This document shows, one piece after another, positions 17,325 through 27,070 of a stretch of 64,000 nt of DNA. Within the stretch, counting starts at the first letter, position 1. Each line of letters begins with the position of its first letter. Source of the DNA: CAWBUW01 sp963792075 (lineage in GTDB: Bacteria > Chloroflexota > Anaerolineae > Anaerolineales > UBA4823). A model generated the notes under the pieces. That model was given only the letters and a program-made list of their open reading frames with translations, was not told the origin of the DNA and did no database searches. The stretch is taken from assembly GCA_963792075.1 (NCBI GenBank), contig CAWBUW010000001.1, positions 1 through 64,000 of the forward strand. Reading direction: 5' to 3'. The translations under genes were made by a program, and so were the position numbers.

Positions 17325-17939
17325 GTGGCATTTACCTTCTTTTTCCGTGACCGAGAAGTCCTGGAGCAGGTGATCCACCATGCTCTGCCGGACCTGCGCA
17401 CCCATATGTACATCAATATTTGGGATGCTGGCTGCGCCATGGGCCCCGAGCCTTATTCGATGGCCATGCTCCTGCGGGAGAATATGGGGCGGTTCTATTT
17501 TCGCAATGTGCGCATTTACGCCACGGACATCGACGAGAGCCAGCAGTTTGGCCAGGTTATTGAGCAGGGTATCTACGCTGACCAGGACGTCAAGCGCATC
17601 CCCGAGAACCTTCTCGCACGATACTTCTCACCTTATGTAGACGAAGCGGGCCAGAACCACAGGGTACAAATCAACCCGGAGATCCGGCAAGCCGTGCGCT
17701 TTCAAAAGCACGATTTGCTCAGCCTCCAACCCATCCGCTCAGGTTTTGGCCTTATTTTATGTAAGAACGTCTTGCTGCACTTCACTCCAGAACAGCGTGT
17801 CGCGGTCATCCGTATGTTCCATGCCGCATTGGATGAAGGGGGCTACTTTGTGACTGAACATACCCAAAAGATGCCGGCCGAATGTGCCCATCTGTTCCGC
17901 CAGGTGGCGCCTGGCGGGCAACTGTTCCGGAAAGTTTGA
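17325..17939 (+). CDS. Short CheR-like methyltransferase lacking the N-terminal domain
   Basis: A 204-residue protein equal to the SAM-binding half of CheR. FFFRDREVLEQVI corresponds to the ETxFFRD segment, WDAGCAMGPEPYSMAMLL to the SAM loop (CAMGPEPYS replaces CSSGEEPYS), IYATDIDES to the second motif and LILCKNVLLHFTPEQ to the acceptor-side motif. The helical receptor-docking domain is missing and the start is GTG with no clear ribosome-binding site. Either it is a truncated duplicate or it works on a partner already held by the first CheR. The acidic residue of the SAM loop is shifted by the substitution, so activity is uncertain. Confidence 0.8.
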   Translation: MAFTFFFRDREVLEQVIHHALPDLRTHMYINIWDAGCAMGPEPYSMAMLLRENMGRFYFRNVRIYATDIDESQQFGQVIEQGIYADQDVKRIPENLLARYFSPYVDEAGQNHRVQINPEIRQAVRFQKHDLLSLQPIRSGFGLILCKNVLLHFTPEQRVAVIRMFHAALDEGGYFVTEHTQKMPAECAHLFRQVAPGGQLFRKV

Positions 17940-17957
17940 GCATCCGGGAGGATGATA

Positions 17958-20378
17958 ATGAATGCATTGAATAACATCAAAGTTGGCATCAAGTTGATCG
18001 GCGGATATCTGTTGGTCGCGGTCATTATTGCAGTGGTGGCTGTCATCGGATTCGTCAACATCCAGCGCGTCGATGATTTTGTCGGCCAAATGTATATGGA
18101 TCGCTTGCTGCCTGTACAGCAATTGGGTGTTGTAGATGCAGCGCTGTATCGCTTGCGCGGCAATACCTATAAATATATGGCCATACCCGGCGAACAGTCC
18201 GTCGCCGAACAAGATATGCTGGTGCAGATCCAGGTAATCGATGATGAAATTCAAAAAATAAAAGCTGCTTCTTTTGACGACAGCGGCGATTTAGCCCAGA
18301 TTACCGATATTGAAACGAAATGGGCTGCTTATAAGGCCAATGTTTTGGAGGTCGTCCAACTGTACAAAGCTGGAAATAGTGAAGCTGCATTTGCTCTCAT
18401 GGTGGATGGGGGGAAAGCCTCGAATGCGCGTAAAGCTGTCGGCGACGCCATCGACAAACTCAGCCAGGAACTCGCCTCGGATTCCAGTGCTTTGCACGAC
18501 CAATCGGCCGTTGTTTTCGGCCAGGCGACCACGGTCATGTGGATTGCAACCGTGATTGGCCTTTTGGTCGCCGTGGCGCTGGGGGTGGTGCTGGCCAATA
18601 GCATTACCAATCCTTTGAGCAAGGCAGTGCTCATGATCCAGGAAATGAGCCTGGGACACCTGGGCAACCGCCTGACCCTGAACCGGCGCGACGAAATCGG
18701 CACACTGGCGCAAACCATGGACCTGTTTGCCGAGGACCTGCGCACCAACGTGATCGGCGTGATGCAGAAGATCGCCCAGGGCGACCTGAGCGTCGAAGCG
18801 ACGGTCAAAGACAGCCAGGATGAGATCGGCCCGGCGCTCAACCATACCACTGCCGCGCTGCGCGGCCTGGCGGCGGAAACCCGCCAGCTTACCCAGACGG
18901 CGGTAGAGGGCAAGCTTACGGTGCGCGGCGAGGCGGCCAGGTTCCAGGGCGGCTACCGCGAGATCCTGCAGGGCATGAACGCCACCATCGAGACTCTGGT
19001 GGGGCATCTCAACACTATGCCTGCGCCAGTATTGCTGATGGACAAAGAGCTGACCGTCCAATACATCAACCGGGCCGGCATCGACATGCTCGGCAACCGC
19101 CTGGATTCGTCCAATCTGATCGGGAAGAAATGCTATGATCTGATGCGGACAAGTGATTGTAAAACTGAGAAGTGCGCCTGCGCCCGCGCCATGCGTTCCG
19201 GCCGCGGCGAAAAGAGCCAGACCCAGGCCCAACCTGGCGTCAACAACCTGGAAATTTCGTATGCAGGGGAACCTATCCGCGACCAGAATGGACAGGTGAT
19301 CGGTGTGCTTGAAACGGTGGTGGACCAGACTGAGCTGAAAGGCATGATGAATAATATCGAAACCGTGAACAAGCGCCTGCAAGATACGGTCGCTACGTAC
19401 GTAGGCTTTATGCAAGAAGTGGACAAGGGCAATTTGAACGCCACGCTGGCCGTGGATGGCAAAGGCAGCCAGAATGACCCGCTGATCATGCTGGGCAACC
19501 AGATTGCCGGCACCGTGCGTAACCTGCGTGACATGTTGTCTACTCTGACCGCTGGGGCCAATAACCTGAATTCGGCTGCGGCTGAGATCCTGGCTGCGAC
19601 GACGCAGCAGGCTTCCGGCGCTACGGAACAATCGGCCGCCATCTCACAGACGACGACCACCGTGCAGGAAGTCAAAGCCATTACCGAGCAGGGCTCCAAC
19701 CGGGCTCAAGAAGTGGCCAGTTCTTCGCAGCGCACCGTGGAAGTATCTCGCACCGGCCAGAAAGCCATGCAGGATACCATCGAGAGCATGGCGCAGATCA
19801 AGGACAGAGTGGAAAGCATCGCAGAAAACATCCTGGCGCTCTCCGACCAGACACAGCAGATCGGCGAGATCATTGCCACGGTGAATGAGATTGCCTCTCA
19901 ATCCAATATGCTGGCGTTGAACGCGTCGGTAGAAGCGGCCCGGGCAGGGGAGCATGGCAAGGGCTTTGCCGTGGTGGCGATGGAAGTGCGCAACCTGGCC
20001 GAGGCTTCCAAGCAGGCCACCTCGCAGGTGAAGGCGATCCTATCGGAGATCCAGAAAGCCACCAACACCACGGTGATGGCGACAGAGGAAGGGACGAAAG
20101 GTGTGGAAAAGGGTGTGCAGTTGGCTGCCCAGGCGCGCGAAGCGATTGAGCAGTTAGGCTCGGTGATTACCGAATCGGCGCAGATCGCCATGCAAATGAT
20201 GGCGGGCAACCAGCAGCAGTTGACCGGGATCGAGCAGATCGCCCTGGCGATGCAGAATATCAACCAGGTAACCGTCCAGAGCCTGGCCAGCACCCGCCAG
20301 GCCGAGCAGTCGGCTCAGAACCTCAACGACCTTTCTCGCAAGCTGACAGACATCGTGGCACAATACAAACTCAACTAA
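17958..20378 (+). CDS. Methyl-accepting chemotaxis protein with 4HB, HAMP, Cys-rich PAS and signalling domains
   Basis: Membrane chemoreceptor of about 806 residues. TM1 (about 12-35) and TM2 (about 190-212) flank a four-helix-bundle sensor; a HAMP domain (about 213-265) and a second HAMP-like segment follow. A cytoplasmic PAS lies at about 350-455 with four cysteines in the order C-x8-C-x4-C-x-C (KCYDLMRTSDC then KTEKCACARAM), a possible metal or redox site. The signalling tip has SNMLALNASVEAARAGEHGK. ATG 17958 is preferred over 17952 because the paralogue at 20444 starts the same way after GGGAGG. Its last 730 bp are about 99% identical to that paralogue. Confidence 0.92.
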   Translation: MNALNNIKVGIKLIGGYLLVAVIIAVVAVIGFVNIQRVDDFVGQMYMDRLLPVQQLGVVDAALYRLRGNTYKYMAIPGEQSVAEQDMLVQIQVIDDEIQKIKAASFDDSGDLAQITDIETKWAAYKANVLEVVQLYKAGNSEAAFALMVDGGKASNARKAVGDAIDKLSQELASDSSALHDQSAVVFGQATTVMWIATVIGLLVAVALGVVLANSITNPLSKAVLMIQEMSLGHLGNRLTLNRRDEIGTLAQTMDLFAEDLRTNVIGVMQKIAQGDLSVEATVKDSQDEIGPALNHTTAALRGLAAETRQLTQTAVEGKLTVRGEAARFQGGYREILQGMNATIETLVGHLNTMPAPVLLMDKELTVQYINRAGIDMLGNRLDSSNLIGKKCYDLMRTSDCKTEKCACARAMRSGRGEKSQTQAQPGVNNLEISYAGEPIRDQNGQVIGVLETVVDQTELKGMMNNIETVNKRLQDTVATYVGFMQEVDKGNLNATLAVDGKGSQNDPLIMLGNQIAGTVRNLRDMLSTLTAGANNLNSAAAEILAATTQQASGATEQSAAISQTTTTVQEVKAITEQGSNRAQEVASSSQRTVEVSRTGQKAMQDTIESMAQIKDRVESIAENILALSDQTQQIGEIIATVNEIASQSNMLALNASVEAARAGEHGKGFAVVAMEVRNLAEASKQATSQVKAILSEIQKATNTTVMATEEGTKGVEKGVQLAAQAREAIEQLGSVITESAQIAMQMMAGNQQQLTGIEQIALAMQNINQVTVQSLASTRQAEQSAQNLNDLSRKLTDIVAQYKLN
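19575..20305 (+). repeat. 730-bp near-identical direct repeat, copy 1 (copy 2 at 21939-22669)
   Basis: The DNA encoding the receptor signalling tips is repeated with an offset of 2364 bp. Reading the two copies side by side I count only about seven base differences, mostly silent. The flanks, including the last 60 bp of the genes, are clearly diverged. Confidence 0.9.
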
Positions 20379-20443
20379 CCAGTCTATCAGGTAGAGCCTG
20401 GCGGGCTTTTATTCCAGAAAATTTGAGAATCCGGGAGGACGAA

Positions 20444-22742
20444 ATGAGTGTGTTGAATAATATCAAAGTTAGTATCAAGTTGATCGGCGGATATCTGCTG
20501 GTCGCGGCCATTATTGTGGTGGTGGCTGTCATCGGCTTTGTCAATATACAGCGCGTCGATGATTTTATCAGCGCGTTGTATTTAGATCGCTTGCTGCCTG
20601 TGCAGAGTATGGGGAATATGGATGCAGCGATGTATCACTTCCGCGGCGATGTATATAAATATATGTCTGAACCCAGCACACAGGCCGCCACCGAACAGGA
20701 TATTCAGGCGCAGATACAGATAGTCGAAGACGAAATACAGAAAGTAAAATCTACCCAGATGGACAGCGCCGATGCAACCTCACTTGCTGATATCGAAACG
20801 AAATGGGCGGCTTATAAGACCGCGGCTTTGGAGGTCATCCAACTGGTCAAAAATGGGAATAGTGAAGCTGCAAGCGCTAGTTTGCTGGATGGGGGCAAAG
20901 CCTCGGAGGCTCGTAAAGCTATCGCCGACGCCATCGACAAACTCAGCGAAGAACTCGCCACAGATTCCAGTGTTTTGCATGACCAGTCGGAGGTCGTCTT
21001 CAACAATGCGACCACCACCATGTGGATTGCCGCCGCGGTTGGCCTTTTGCTCGCCGTGGCGCTGGGGGTAGTGCTTGCCAACAGCATTACCAATCCTTTG
21101 AGCAAGGCAGTGTTCGTGATCCAGGAAATGAGCCTGGGCCGCCTGGGCAGCCGCATGAATATGGAGCGGCGAGACGAGATCGGTACTTTGACCAAAACGA
21201 TGGACCTGTTCGCCGAAGATTTACAGACCCAGGTGGTGGCGAGCATGAAGAAAATCGCGGATGGCGATTTGAGTTTCGATCCACCCGTGCGGGATGCCCG
21301 GGATGAGATCGGCCCGGCGTTGAAGCAGACGGTAGAACTCTCTGCGCGGCCTGGTTGCTGAAAGCACCAACCTTACCCGCAGCGCAGTCGAAGGCCAGCT
21401 TTCCGTGCGAGCAGATGCCAGCCGCTTCCGCGGCGGTTATCATGAGATTATGCAGGGCATGAATAATACCCTGGATGCGGTCATTGGCCCCTTGAATATG
21501 GCTGCCGAATACTTCGATCGCATTGCCAAGGGGGATATCCCCACTCCGATCACGGATACTTACCGCGGTGACTTCAACGAGATCAAGAACAACCTGAATA
21601 CCTGTATCCAGGCTATTACTGCCCTCGTCGACGATGTCGGCCTGCTTGCGCAGTCGGCGCTGGAAGGCAAGCTTACGGTGCGGGCAGATGCCAAGCGCCA
21701 CCAGGGCGATTACCGCCAGATTGTGCAAGGTATGAATGAGACCCTGGATGCGGTCATTGGCCCCTTGAATATGGCTGCCGAATACGTGGACCGCATTGCC
21801 CGCGGTGAGGTACCCGGCCAGATCAACTCCCGTTATAAAGGCGATTTCGACGTCCTGGTGAACAACCTGAACCGCCTGAGCGAGCGGCTGCGCGAGATGC
21901 TGTCAGCTCTGACCGTTGCAGGCAATAACCTGAATACGGCTGCGGCTGAGATCCTGGCTGCGACGACGCAGCAGGCTTCCGGTGCTACGGAACAATCGGC
22001 CGCCATCTCACAGACGACGACCACCGTGCAGGAAGTCAAAGCCATTACCGAGCAGGGCTCCAACCGGGCTCAAGAAGTAGCCAGTTCTTCGCAGCGCACC
22101 GTGGAAGTATCTCGCACCGGCCAGAAAGCCATGCAGGATACCATCGAGAGCATGGCGCAGATCAAGGACAGAGTGGAAAGCATCGCAGAAAACATCCTGG
22201 CGCTCTCCGACCAGACACAGCAGATCGGCGAGATCATTGCCACGGTGAATGAGATTGCCTCTCAATCCAATATGCTGGCGCTGAACGCGTCGGTAGAAGC
22301 GGCCCGGGCAGGGGAGCATGGCAAGGGCTTTGCCGTGGTGGCGATGGAAGTGCGCAACCTGGCCGAGGCTTCCAAGCAGGCCACCTCGCAGGTGAAGGCG
22401 ATCTTATCGGAGATCCAGAAGGCGACCAACACCACGGTGATGGCGACAGAGGAAGGGACGAAAGGTGTGGAAAAGGGTGTGCAGTTGGCTGCCCAGGCGC
22501 GCGAAGCGATTGAGCAGTTAGGCTCGGTGATTACCGAATCGGCGCAGATCGCCATGCAGATGATGGCGGGCAACCAGCAGCAGTTGACCGGGATCGAGCA
22601 GATCGCCCTGGCGATGCAGAATATCAACCAGGTAACCGTCCAGAGCCTGGCCAGCACCCGCCAGGCCGAAAAATCCGCTCAGAACCTGAATGACCTGGCT
22701 CGGGACATGTCAACCACCGTAGCCCAGTACCGTTTGAGCTAA
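20444..22742 (+). CDS. Methyl-accepting chemotaxis protein with poly-HAMP, frameshifted
   Basis: Tandem paralogue of the preceding receptor, with about 765 residues once repaired. The N-terminal 4HB sensor, two TM segments and first HAMP are clearly homologous. The frame is lost at CTCTCT (21338-21343), where one surplus base ends the protein early; the other frame continues as LRGLVAESTNLTRSAVEG to the stop at 22742. Instead of PAS it has a chain of HAMP-like modules, each with the segment TLDAVIGPLNMAAEY, encoded by a 45-bp exact repeat at about 21470 and 21747. The tip SNMLALNASVEAARAGE is intact. ATG 20444 follows GGGAGGA. Confidence 0.85.
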
Positions 22743-22766
22743 GAACCAATTCGAAATATTTCGGGC

Positions 22767-22808
22767 GGGGTGGTATGTGACAGCGAAGCTATCCACACAT
22801 ACCACCCC
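22767..22808. repeat. 13-bp inverted repeat containing a GCGAAGC core
   Basis: GGGGTGGTATGTG (22767-22779) pairs with CACATACCACCCC (22796-22808). The loop contains AGCGAAGCT, the very stable d(GCGAAGC) mini-hairpin motif also seen at 38874 and 48064. It sits between the receptor and cheA genes. Confidence 0.8.
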
Positions 22809-22871
22809 ATCCCCCCAATTTGGGGAACAAGGCACACATCGCCGGATGCCGGCGAAATTTGAGGAGGACGC

Positions 22872-25460
22872 ATGTCCATCAGCTCAAAAATCCGTGAACA
22901 GATCATAGGCAGCTTCCGAGCCGAACTGGCAGAGCATGTCCAGGAATTGAACGATGGCTTGTTAGCGATCGAGCAGCATAAGGTGACCGGGAAAGCTTAT
23001 GAAGAAACCCTGGCCAATATATTCCGTGCGGCCCACAGCTTGAAGGGAGCTGCTCGAGCGGTTGGCGTGACCGCCATTGAGCAGTTGGCGCATGCGCTAG
23101 AAGATGTGCTGGGCGCTATGCAGCGTCAAACGATTGAGCTGACCCCGGGACTTTTTTCTGCATGCTATCACGCGGTAGATGCCTGCCAGATGGTGCAAAC
23201 GGCCTATGACGCGGGCGAGGCGACGCCGCCGGTGGAATCTTTACGTGCCCTGTCAGAGTTGGACGCGTTCATCCATCCGGCCCAACCTGCCACGCCTGAG
23301 GTTCTGGAGAGCAATCTTCAACCTCCGGAAGCTCCGGATAAGGCCGTTGAAAACATTCCTGCCGCAGCGTCCTCGAAAGGCGCTCCCAAGGGCGCTGGGT
23401 CCATCAAACAAAACCTGGAGACGCTTTTCACCTCCCTGGATGATATCATGAATGGCAGTACCGATGATGCACCTGTCTCCGACCGGCCTGCCTCCGACCA
23501 GCCGCCTCTGGCGCCTGTGGCTGAAGTATCCCCGGCGCCCGCCTCATTCACCGAGCCTCCTCAGGCTGTTAAAGAAGAAAGGGCTCCTAAGTTGCCAGAA
23601 ATTCAAGAACCCCAGGATCGAGAAGTACAACCAACGCCTGCGTCCCCGCAGCCCTCTGCGCCGGCAGCGACCGACGAGACGATACGGGTGAGTGTAGCCA
23701 AGTTGGATTCCCTGATGGCTCAGTTGAGCGAGCTGCTGGTAACCAAAATTCGCCTGGAGCAGCGCCTGGAACAGGTGCGCCAGACCCAGACGTATGTTGC
23801 CCAATGGCAGAAAGAGTGGCTGGCCGACCGTGGCACCTACAGCCGTTTGGTACGCCAGGATTTCGGCAACGGCGATAGTTCTGTGCTGGCTGCGCAGCGA
23901 AAAGATATCTCGCATTTGTTGGAATATGTCGATGTGAGCCAAACGCGCCTGCGCGATGTGACGGGGTTGGTGAATAACCTGGCGCGCGAGTTCAACAGCG
24001 ACGCGATGCAAATGTCACTGGCCATTGACAGCCTGGAAGATGATATCAAACGCGTCCGTATGCTCCCATTGAGCACCATTACGGGTTCCTTTGCCCGCAT
24101 GGTGCGCGACCTGGCTCAGGCTTCGGGTAAGGATGCGATGCTGGAAATCATTGGCGGGGATGTAGAGCTGGATAAACGTGTCCTGGAACAGATCAAGGAC
24201 CCCATCACCCATTTGCTGCGCAATGCGATTGACCATGGTTTGGAGACCCCGCAGACACGCATGTCGCTGGGCAAGACCCCCTACGGCGTGATTACATTAT
24301 CCGCAGCGCAGCAGGGCAAGGATGTGGCTATTTCGATCATGGATGATGGCGCCGGGGTTGACATCGAATCCATTCGCCATACAGCCATGCGGCGGGGCAT
24401 TGCGAATGCTCAGTCCATGACAGAGGCTGAGCTGGTAGAGCTGATTTACAATGCGGGTTTTTCTACCAGCCCGATCATTACCGATGTCTCCGGGCGTGGG
24501 GTAGGGTTGGATGTGGTGCGGCGGAATGTGGAACTTCTGCGTGGACGGATTAACCTCGATTGGAAAGCCGGATTGGGGTCAACTTTTACCCTGGTCATTC
24601 CTCTGGCGCTGACCAGCTCGCGCGGCCTGCTGGTGCGTGCTTCTAACCAATTGTTTGCCATCCCCCTCAATGCCATCGAGCGCATTGAGTACGTAAAAAC
24701 GGGTGATGTCGTAACGGTTGGCGGCCACGACACCTTGCGTTATGATGGGAGGCCTTTGATGTTGGTGGACCTGGCCTCTGTATTGAACCTGCCTCCGAGT
24801 GCGGATCAGGTTGACCGGGAGCGCATCCCGGTGGTGATCTTATCCGCGGCCGAACGACGCATGGCCTTTGCGATCGATGGCATGGCGGATGAGCAAGAAG
24901 TGGTGATCAAGGGGTTGGGCAAACAGCTTGCGCGGGTTGGTGGGATTGCCGGCGCCAGTGTCATGGGAAACGGCGAGGTCATTTTGATCCTCAACGTGGC
25001 CGATATCATAAAACTGGCCTTGCGTGGAGAACGCCGTTCCGTTTTGGAAAAGGCGGTCAGTAAAGAAACAGCCACCACCAGCATAGAAAATCAACGGCGG
25101 CGGATCCTGATCGTCGACAACTCGATCACCACCCGCACGCTGGAAAAGAACATTCTGGAAGCAGCCGGTCATGAAGTGCTGCTGGCTATGGATGGCCTGG
25201 AAGCTTACAAGCTCGTCTCAAGCGGTGATCTACCCAACCTGATCATTTCGGATGTTTCTATGCCTCGCCTGGATGGCTTTGGTTTAACTCAGCGGATCAA
25301 AAGCGAAACCCGGACCGCCAATATCCCTGTGATCCTGGTTACGTCATTAGATTCAGCCGAAGACAAGGCGCGCGGCATTGAATGCGGCGCAGATGCTTAT
25401 ATCACGAAGAGCAGTTTCGATCAAAATAACCTGTTGGAAACCATTGAACAGTTAATTTGA
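22872..25460 (+). CDS. cheA: CheA histidine kinase with C-terminal receiver (CheA-CheY hybrid)
   Basis: Central kinase of the chemosensory array, 862 residues. Hpt domain at 1-105 with H55 in AAHSLKGAAR; a long Pro/Ala-rich linker (about 135-270); dimerisation and ATPase core with NAIDHGLETPQ, DDGAGVD and DVSGRGVGLDVVRRN; CheW-like domain at about 575-700 (LTSSRGLLVRASNQLFAIPL); receiver at 740-862 with phospho-acceptor D794 in IISDVSMPRLDGF. Hybrids of this layout resemble FrzE of Myxococcus. GAGGAGG precedes the ATG. Two stand-alone receivers follow downstream and are the likely outputs. Confidence 0.95.
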   Translation: MSISSKIREQIIGSFRAELAEHVQELNDGLLAIEQHKVTGKAYEETLANIFRAAHSLKGAARAVGVTAIEQLAHALEDVLGAMQRQTIELTPGLFSACYHAVDACQMVQTAYDAGEATPPVESLRALSELDAFIHPAQPATPEVLESNLQPPEAPDKAVENIPAAASSKGAPKGAGSIKQNLETLFTSLDDIMNGSTDDAPVSDRPASDQPPLAPVAEVSPAPASFTEPPQAVKEERAPKLPEIQEPQDREVQPTPASPQPSAPAATDETIRVSVAKLDSLMAQLSELLVTKIRLEQRLEQVRQTQTYVAQWQKEWLADRGTYSRLVRQDFGNGDSSVLAAQRKDISHLLEYVDVSQTRLRDVTGLVNNLAREFNSDAMQMSLAIDSLEDDIKRVRMLPLSTITGSFARMVRDLAQASGKDAMLEIIGGDVELDKRVLEQIKDPITHLLRNAIDHGLETPQTRMSLGKTPYGVITLSAAQQGKDVAISIMDDGAGVDIESIRHTAMRRGIANAQSMTEAELVELIYNAGFSTSPIITDVSGRGVGLDVVRRNVELLRGRINLDWKAGLGSTFTLVIPLALTSSRGLLVRASNQLFAIPLNAIERIEYVKTGDVVTVGGHDTLRYDGRPLMLVDLASVLNLPPSADQVDRERIPVVILSAAERRMAFAIDGMADEQEVVIKGLGKQLARVGGIAGASVMGNGEVILILNVADIIKLALRGERRSVLEKAVSKETATTSIENQRRRILIVDNSITTRTLEKNILEAAGHEVLLAMDGLEAYKLVSSGDLPNLIISDVSMPRLDGFGLTQRIKSETRTANIPVILVTSLDSAEDKARGIECGADAYITKSSFDQNNLLETIEQLI

Positions 25461-25485
25461 TCTCTAAGATCAAGGAGTAAGTCCC

Positions 25486-25926
25486 ATGAAAGCTGAAAAA
25501 GCTATCGAAGCGCAAGGGCGCAAAACGGTGCTGGTTGTGGAAGACAGCCCGGTCCAGGTATTGGCGCTGGTCAAGCTACTGGAAAGCAAGAACCTCAATG
25601 TAATCTGCGCTTCCAATGGACAGGCTGGCGTGTTAATGGCTCGGGAATATCTTCCCGACCTGATCATCCTGGATGTACAGATGCCTGAAATGGACGGCCT
25701 GGAAGCCTGCAAGATCATCAAGAACGACGCCGCAACTACCCATATCCCGGTCATCCTCTTTACCGCGCATACCCAGGCAGATATATTCTTAGCTGGAATC
25801 CAGGAGGGTGCGCTGGATTTTGTTCCCAAAGATGCTTTTTCGGAGGTGGTACTCCTGCGCACTTTACAACAGTTGAACTTTATCCTGCCAGAAGACGCTG
25901 GAGAAGAGACTTCACAGGCCTCGTAG
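25486..25926 (+). CDS. Stand-alone receiver (CheY-like) protein
   Basis: A single receiver domain of 146 residues with short tails: VLVVEDSPVQ, LIILDVQMPEMDGLEAC, ILFTAHTQ, and the switch Lys in FVPKDAF. There is no output domain. Its place between cheA and cheB suggests it takes phosphate from CheA. Downstream target unknown. Related in sequence to the receiver at 27440. Confidence 0.9.
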   Translation: MKAEKAIEAQGRKTVLVVEDSPVQVLALVKLLESKNLNVICASNGQAGVLMAREYLPDLIILDVQMPEMDGLEACKIIKNDAATTHIPVILFTAHTQADIFLAGIQEGALDFVPKDAFSEVVLLRTLQQLNFILPEDAGEETSQAS

Positions 25927-25954
25927 CAGATTTTTAGGTCACAGCGGAGAAGAA

Positions 25955-27070
25955 ATGCCTTTGCAAACAACTCATCAGAAAAAAATGATCCGGGTGGTCG
26001 TGGTGGATGATTCGCCAACGGCGCGCGAGCTGCTGGTGGCAATTTTGCACGAGTTGGGAAATATTCTGGTGGTTGGCACGGGTTCCAACGGCGAGGATGC
26101 TATACGCCTGGTGAAACGCTATCATCCGGATCTGGTTACGATGGACGCGGAGATGCCGAAAATGGACGGCCTGGAAGCTACTCGGCGGATCATGCGCGAA
26201 TGCCCAACGCCCATTGTCATCGTTACTGCCAGCCGCAAACATGACGAAATGGACCTTACGTTTAAGGCTTTACAGGCGGGGGCGCTGCAGGTAGTCAACA
26301 AGCCGGGCTTGAACGATCCTGACACTTCAGATTTGGTGGTTAAAACGGTACGGATGATGTCCAGTGTTCCGGTAATCCACCATTGGGGCCGGATGACGGA
26401 AGTCAAGAGCGAGCCGCGACCGGTAAAGGTCGAGCGCACTGTTAATGGTAAAATAGTAGAGCCTAATCTGGCAAATCGGACAATCATTGGGATTGCTTCC
26501 TCTACCGGTGGGCCGTCAGCGCTGGCTGCGCTGCTGCGATCCCTGACCGAGAGTTTCCCTTTGCCAATAATGATCGTCCAGCATGTTTCTCCAGGCTTTT
26601 CCCCTGGACTGGCTGATTGGCTGAGTGAACAAACCCGGCTGCATGTTAAACTGGCCTCTCACGGGTGTGAACTTTGCCCCGGGGTTGCCTTGCTGGCACC
26701 GGATGATTATCACATGCAGGTCAACGAACGCGGGATTGTAGAACTCTTGAAGTCAGAGCCTTATAAAGGGTTAAGGCCTTCGGCAAACTATATGTTTAAT
26801 TCTCTGGCGCGTGTCTATGGTGCACGTGCGGCCGGCTTTATTTTGACGGGTATGGGCGACGATGGCGCAGCCGGCATGGAAGCCTTGCACCGGGCCGGCG
26901 GGATTACGTTTGCCCAGGATGAAGAAAGCTGCGTTGTTTTTGGTATGCCGCACGAGGCAATTGTGCGCAACGCGGTGGACTACGTGATGAATATCGAACA
27001 AATGGTGTTTACGCTGGCTCGCTTAAATCCAATGCCGCAGTCTCCAGTTTCAGAGGATGGGAGCCAATGA
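25955..27070 (+). CDS. cheB: CheB receptor methylesterase / deamidase
   Basis: Removes methyl groups from receptor glutamates when its receiver is phosphorylated. Receiver domain at about 8-125 (VVVVDDSPTARE, TMDAEMPKMDGLEAT). The catalytic domain from about 175 shows all three active-site residues: Ser in IASSTGGPSA (S182/S183), H210 in IVQHVSPGFSPG, and the Asp pair D302/D303 in LTGMGDDGAAGM. Its stop overlaps the start of the next small gene. A second cheB is at 33009. Confidence 0.95.
   Translation: MPLQTTHQKKMIRVVVVDDSPTARELLVAILHELGNILVVGTGSNGEDAIRLVKRYHPDLVTMDAEMPKMDGLEATRRIMRECPTPIVIVTASRKHDEMDLTFKALQAGALQVVNKPGLNDPDTSDLVVKTVRMMSSVPVIHHWGRMTEVKSEPRPVKVERTVNGKIVEPNLANRTIIGIASSTGGPSALAALLRSLTESFPLPIMIVQHVSPGFSPGLADWLSEQTRLHVKLASHGCELCPGVALLAPDDYHMQVNERGIVELLKSEPYKGLRPSANYMFNSLARVYGARAAGFILTGMGDDGAAGMEALHRAGGITFAQDEESCVVFGMPHEAIVRNAVDYVMNIEQMVFTLARLNPMPQSPVSEDGSQ

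Noticed and set aside
18291..19631. 446-codon - strand open frame across the first chemoreceptor
   Set aside because: Long because of the coding strand's base pattern; rich in His/Arg/Gln with no recognisable motif, and fully antisense to the receptor.
20390..20412. AGCCTGGCGGGCTTTT as a terminator between the two chemoreceptors
   Set aside because: Stem of only 3-4 bp with a short T-run; too weak to support a call.
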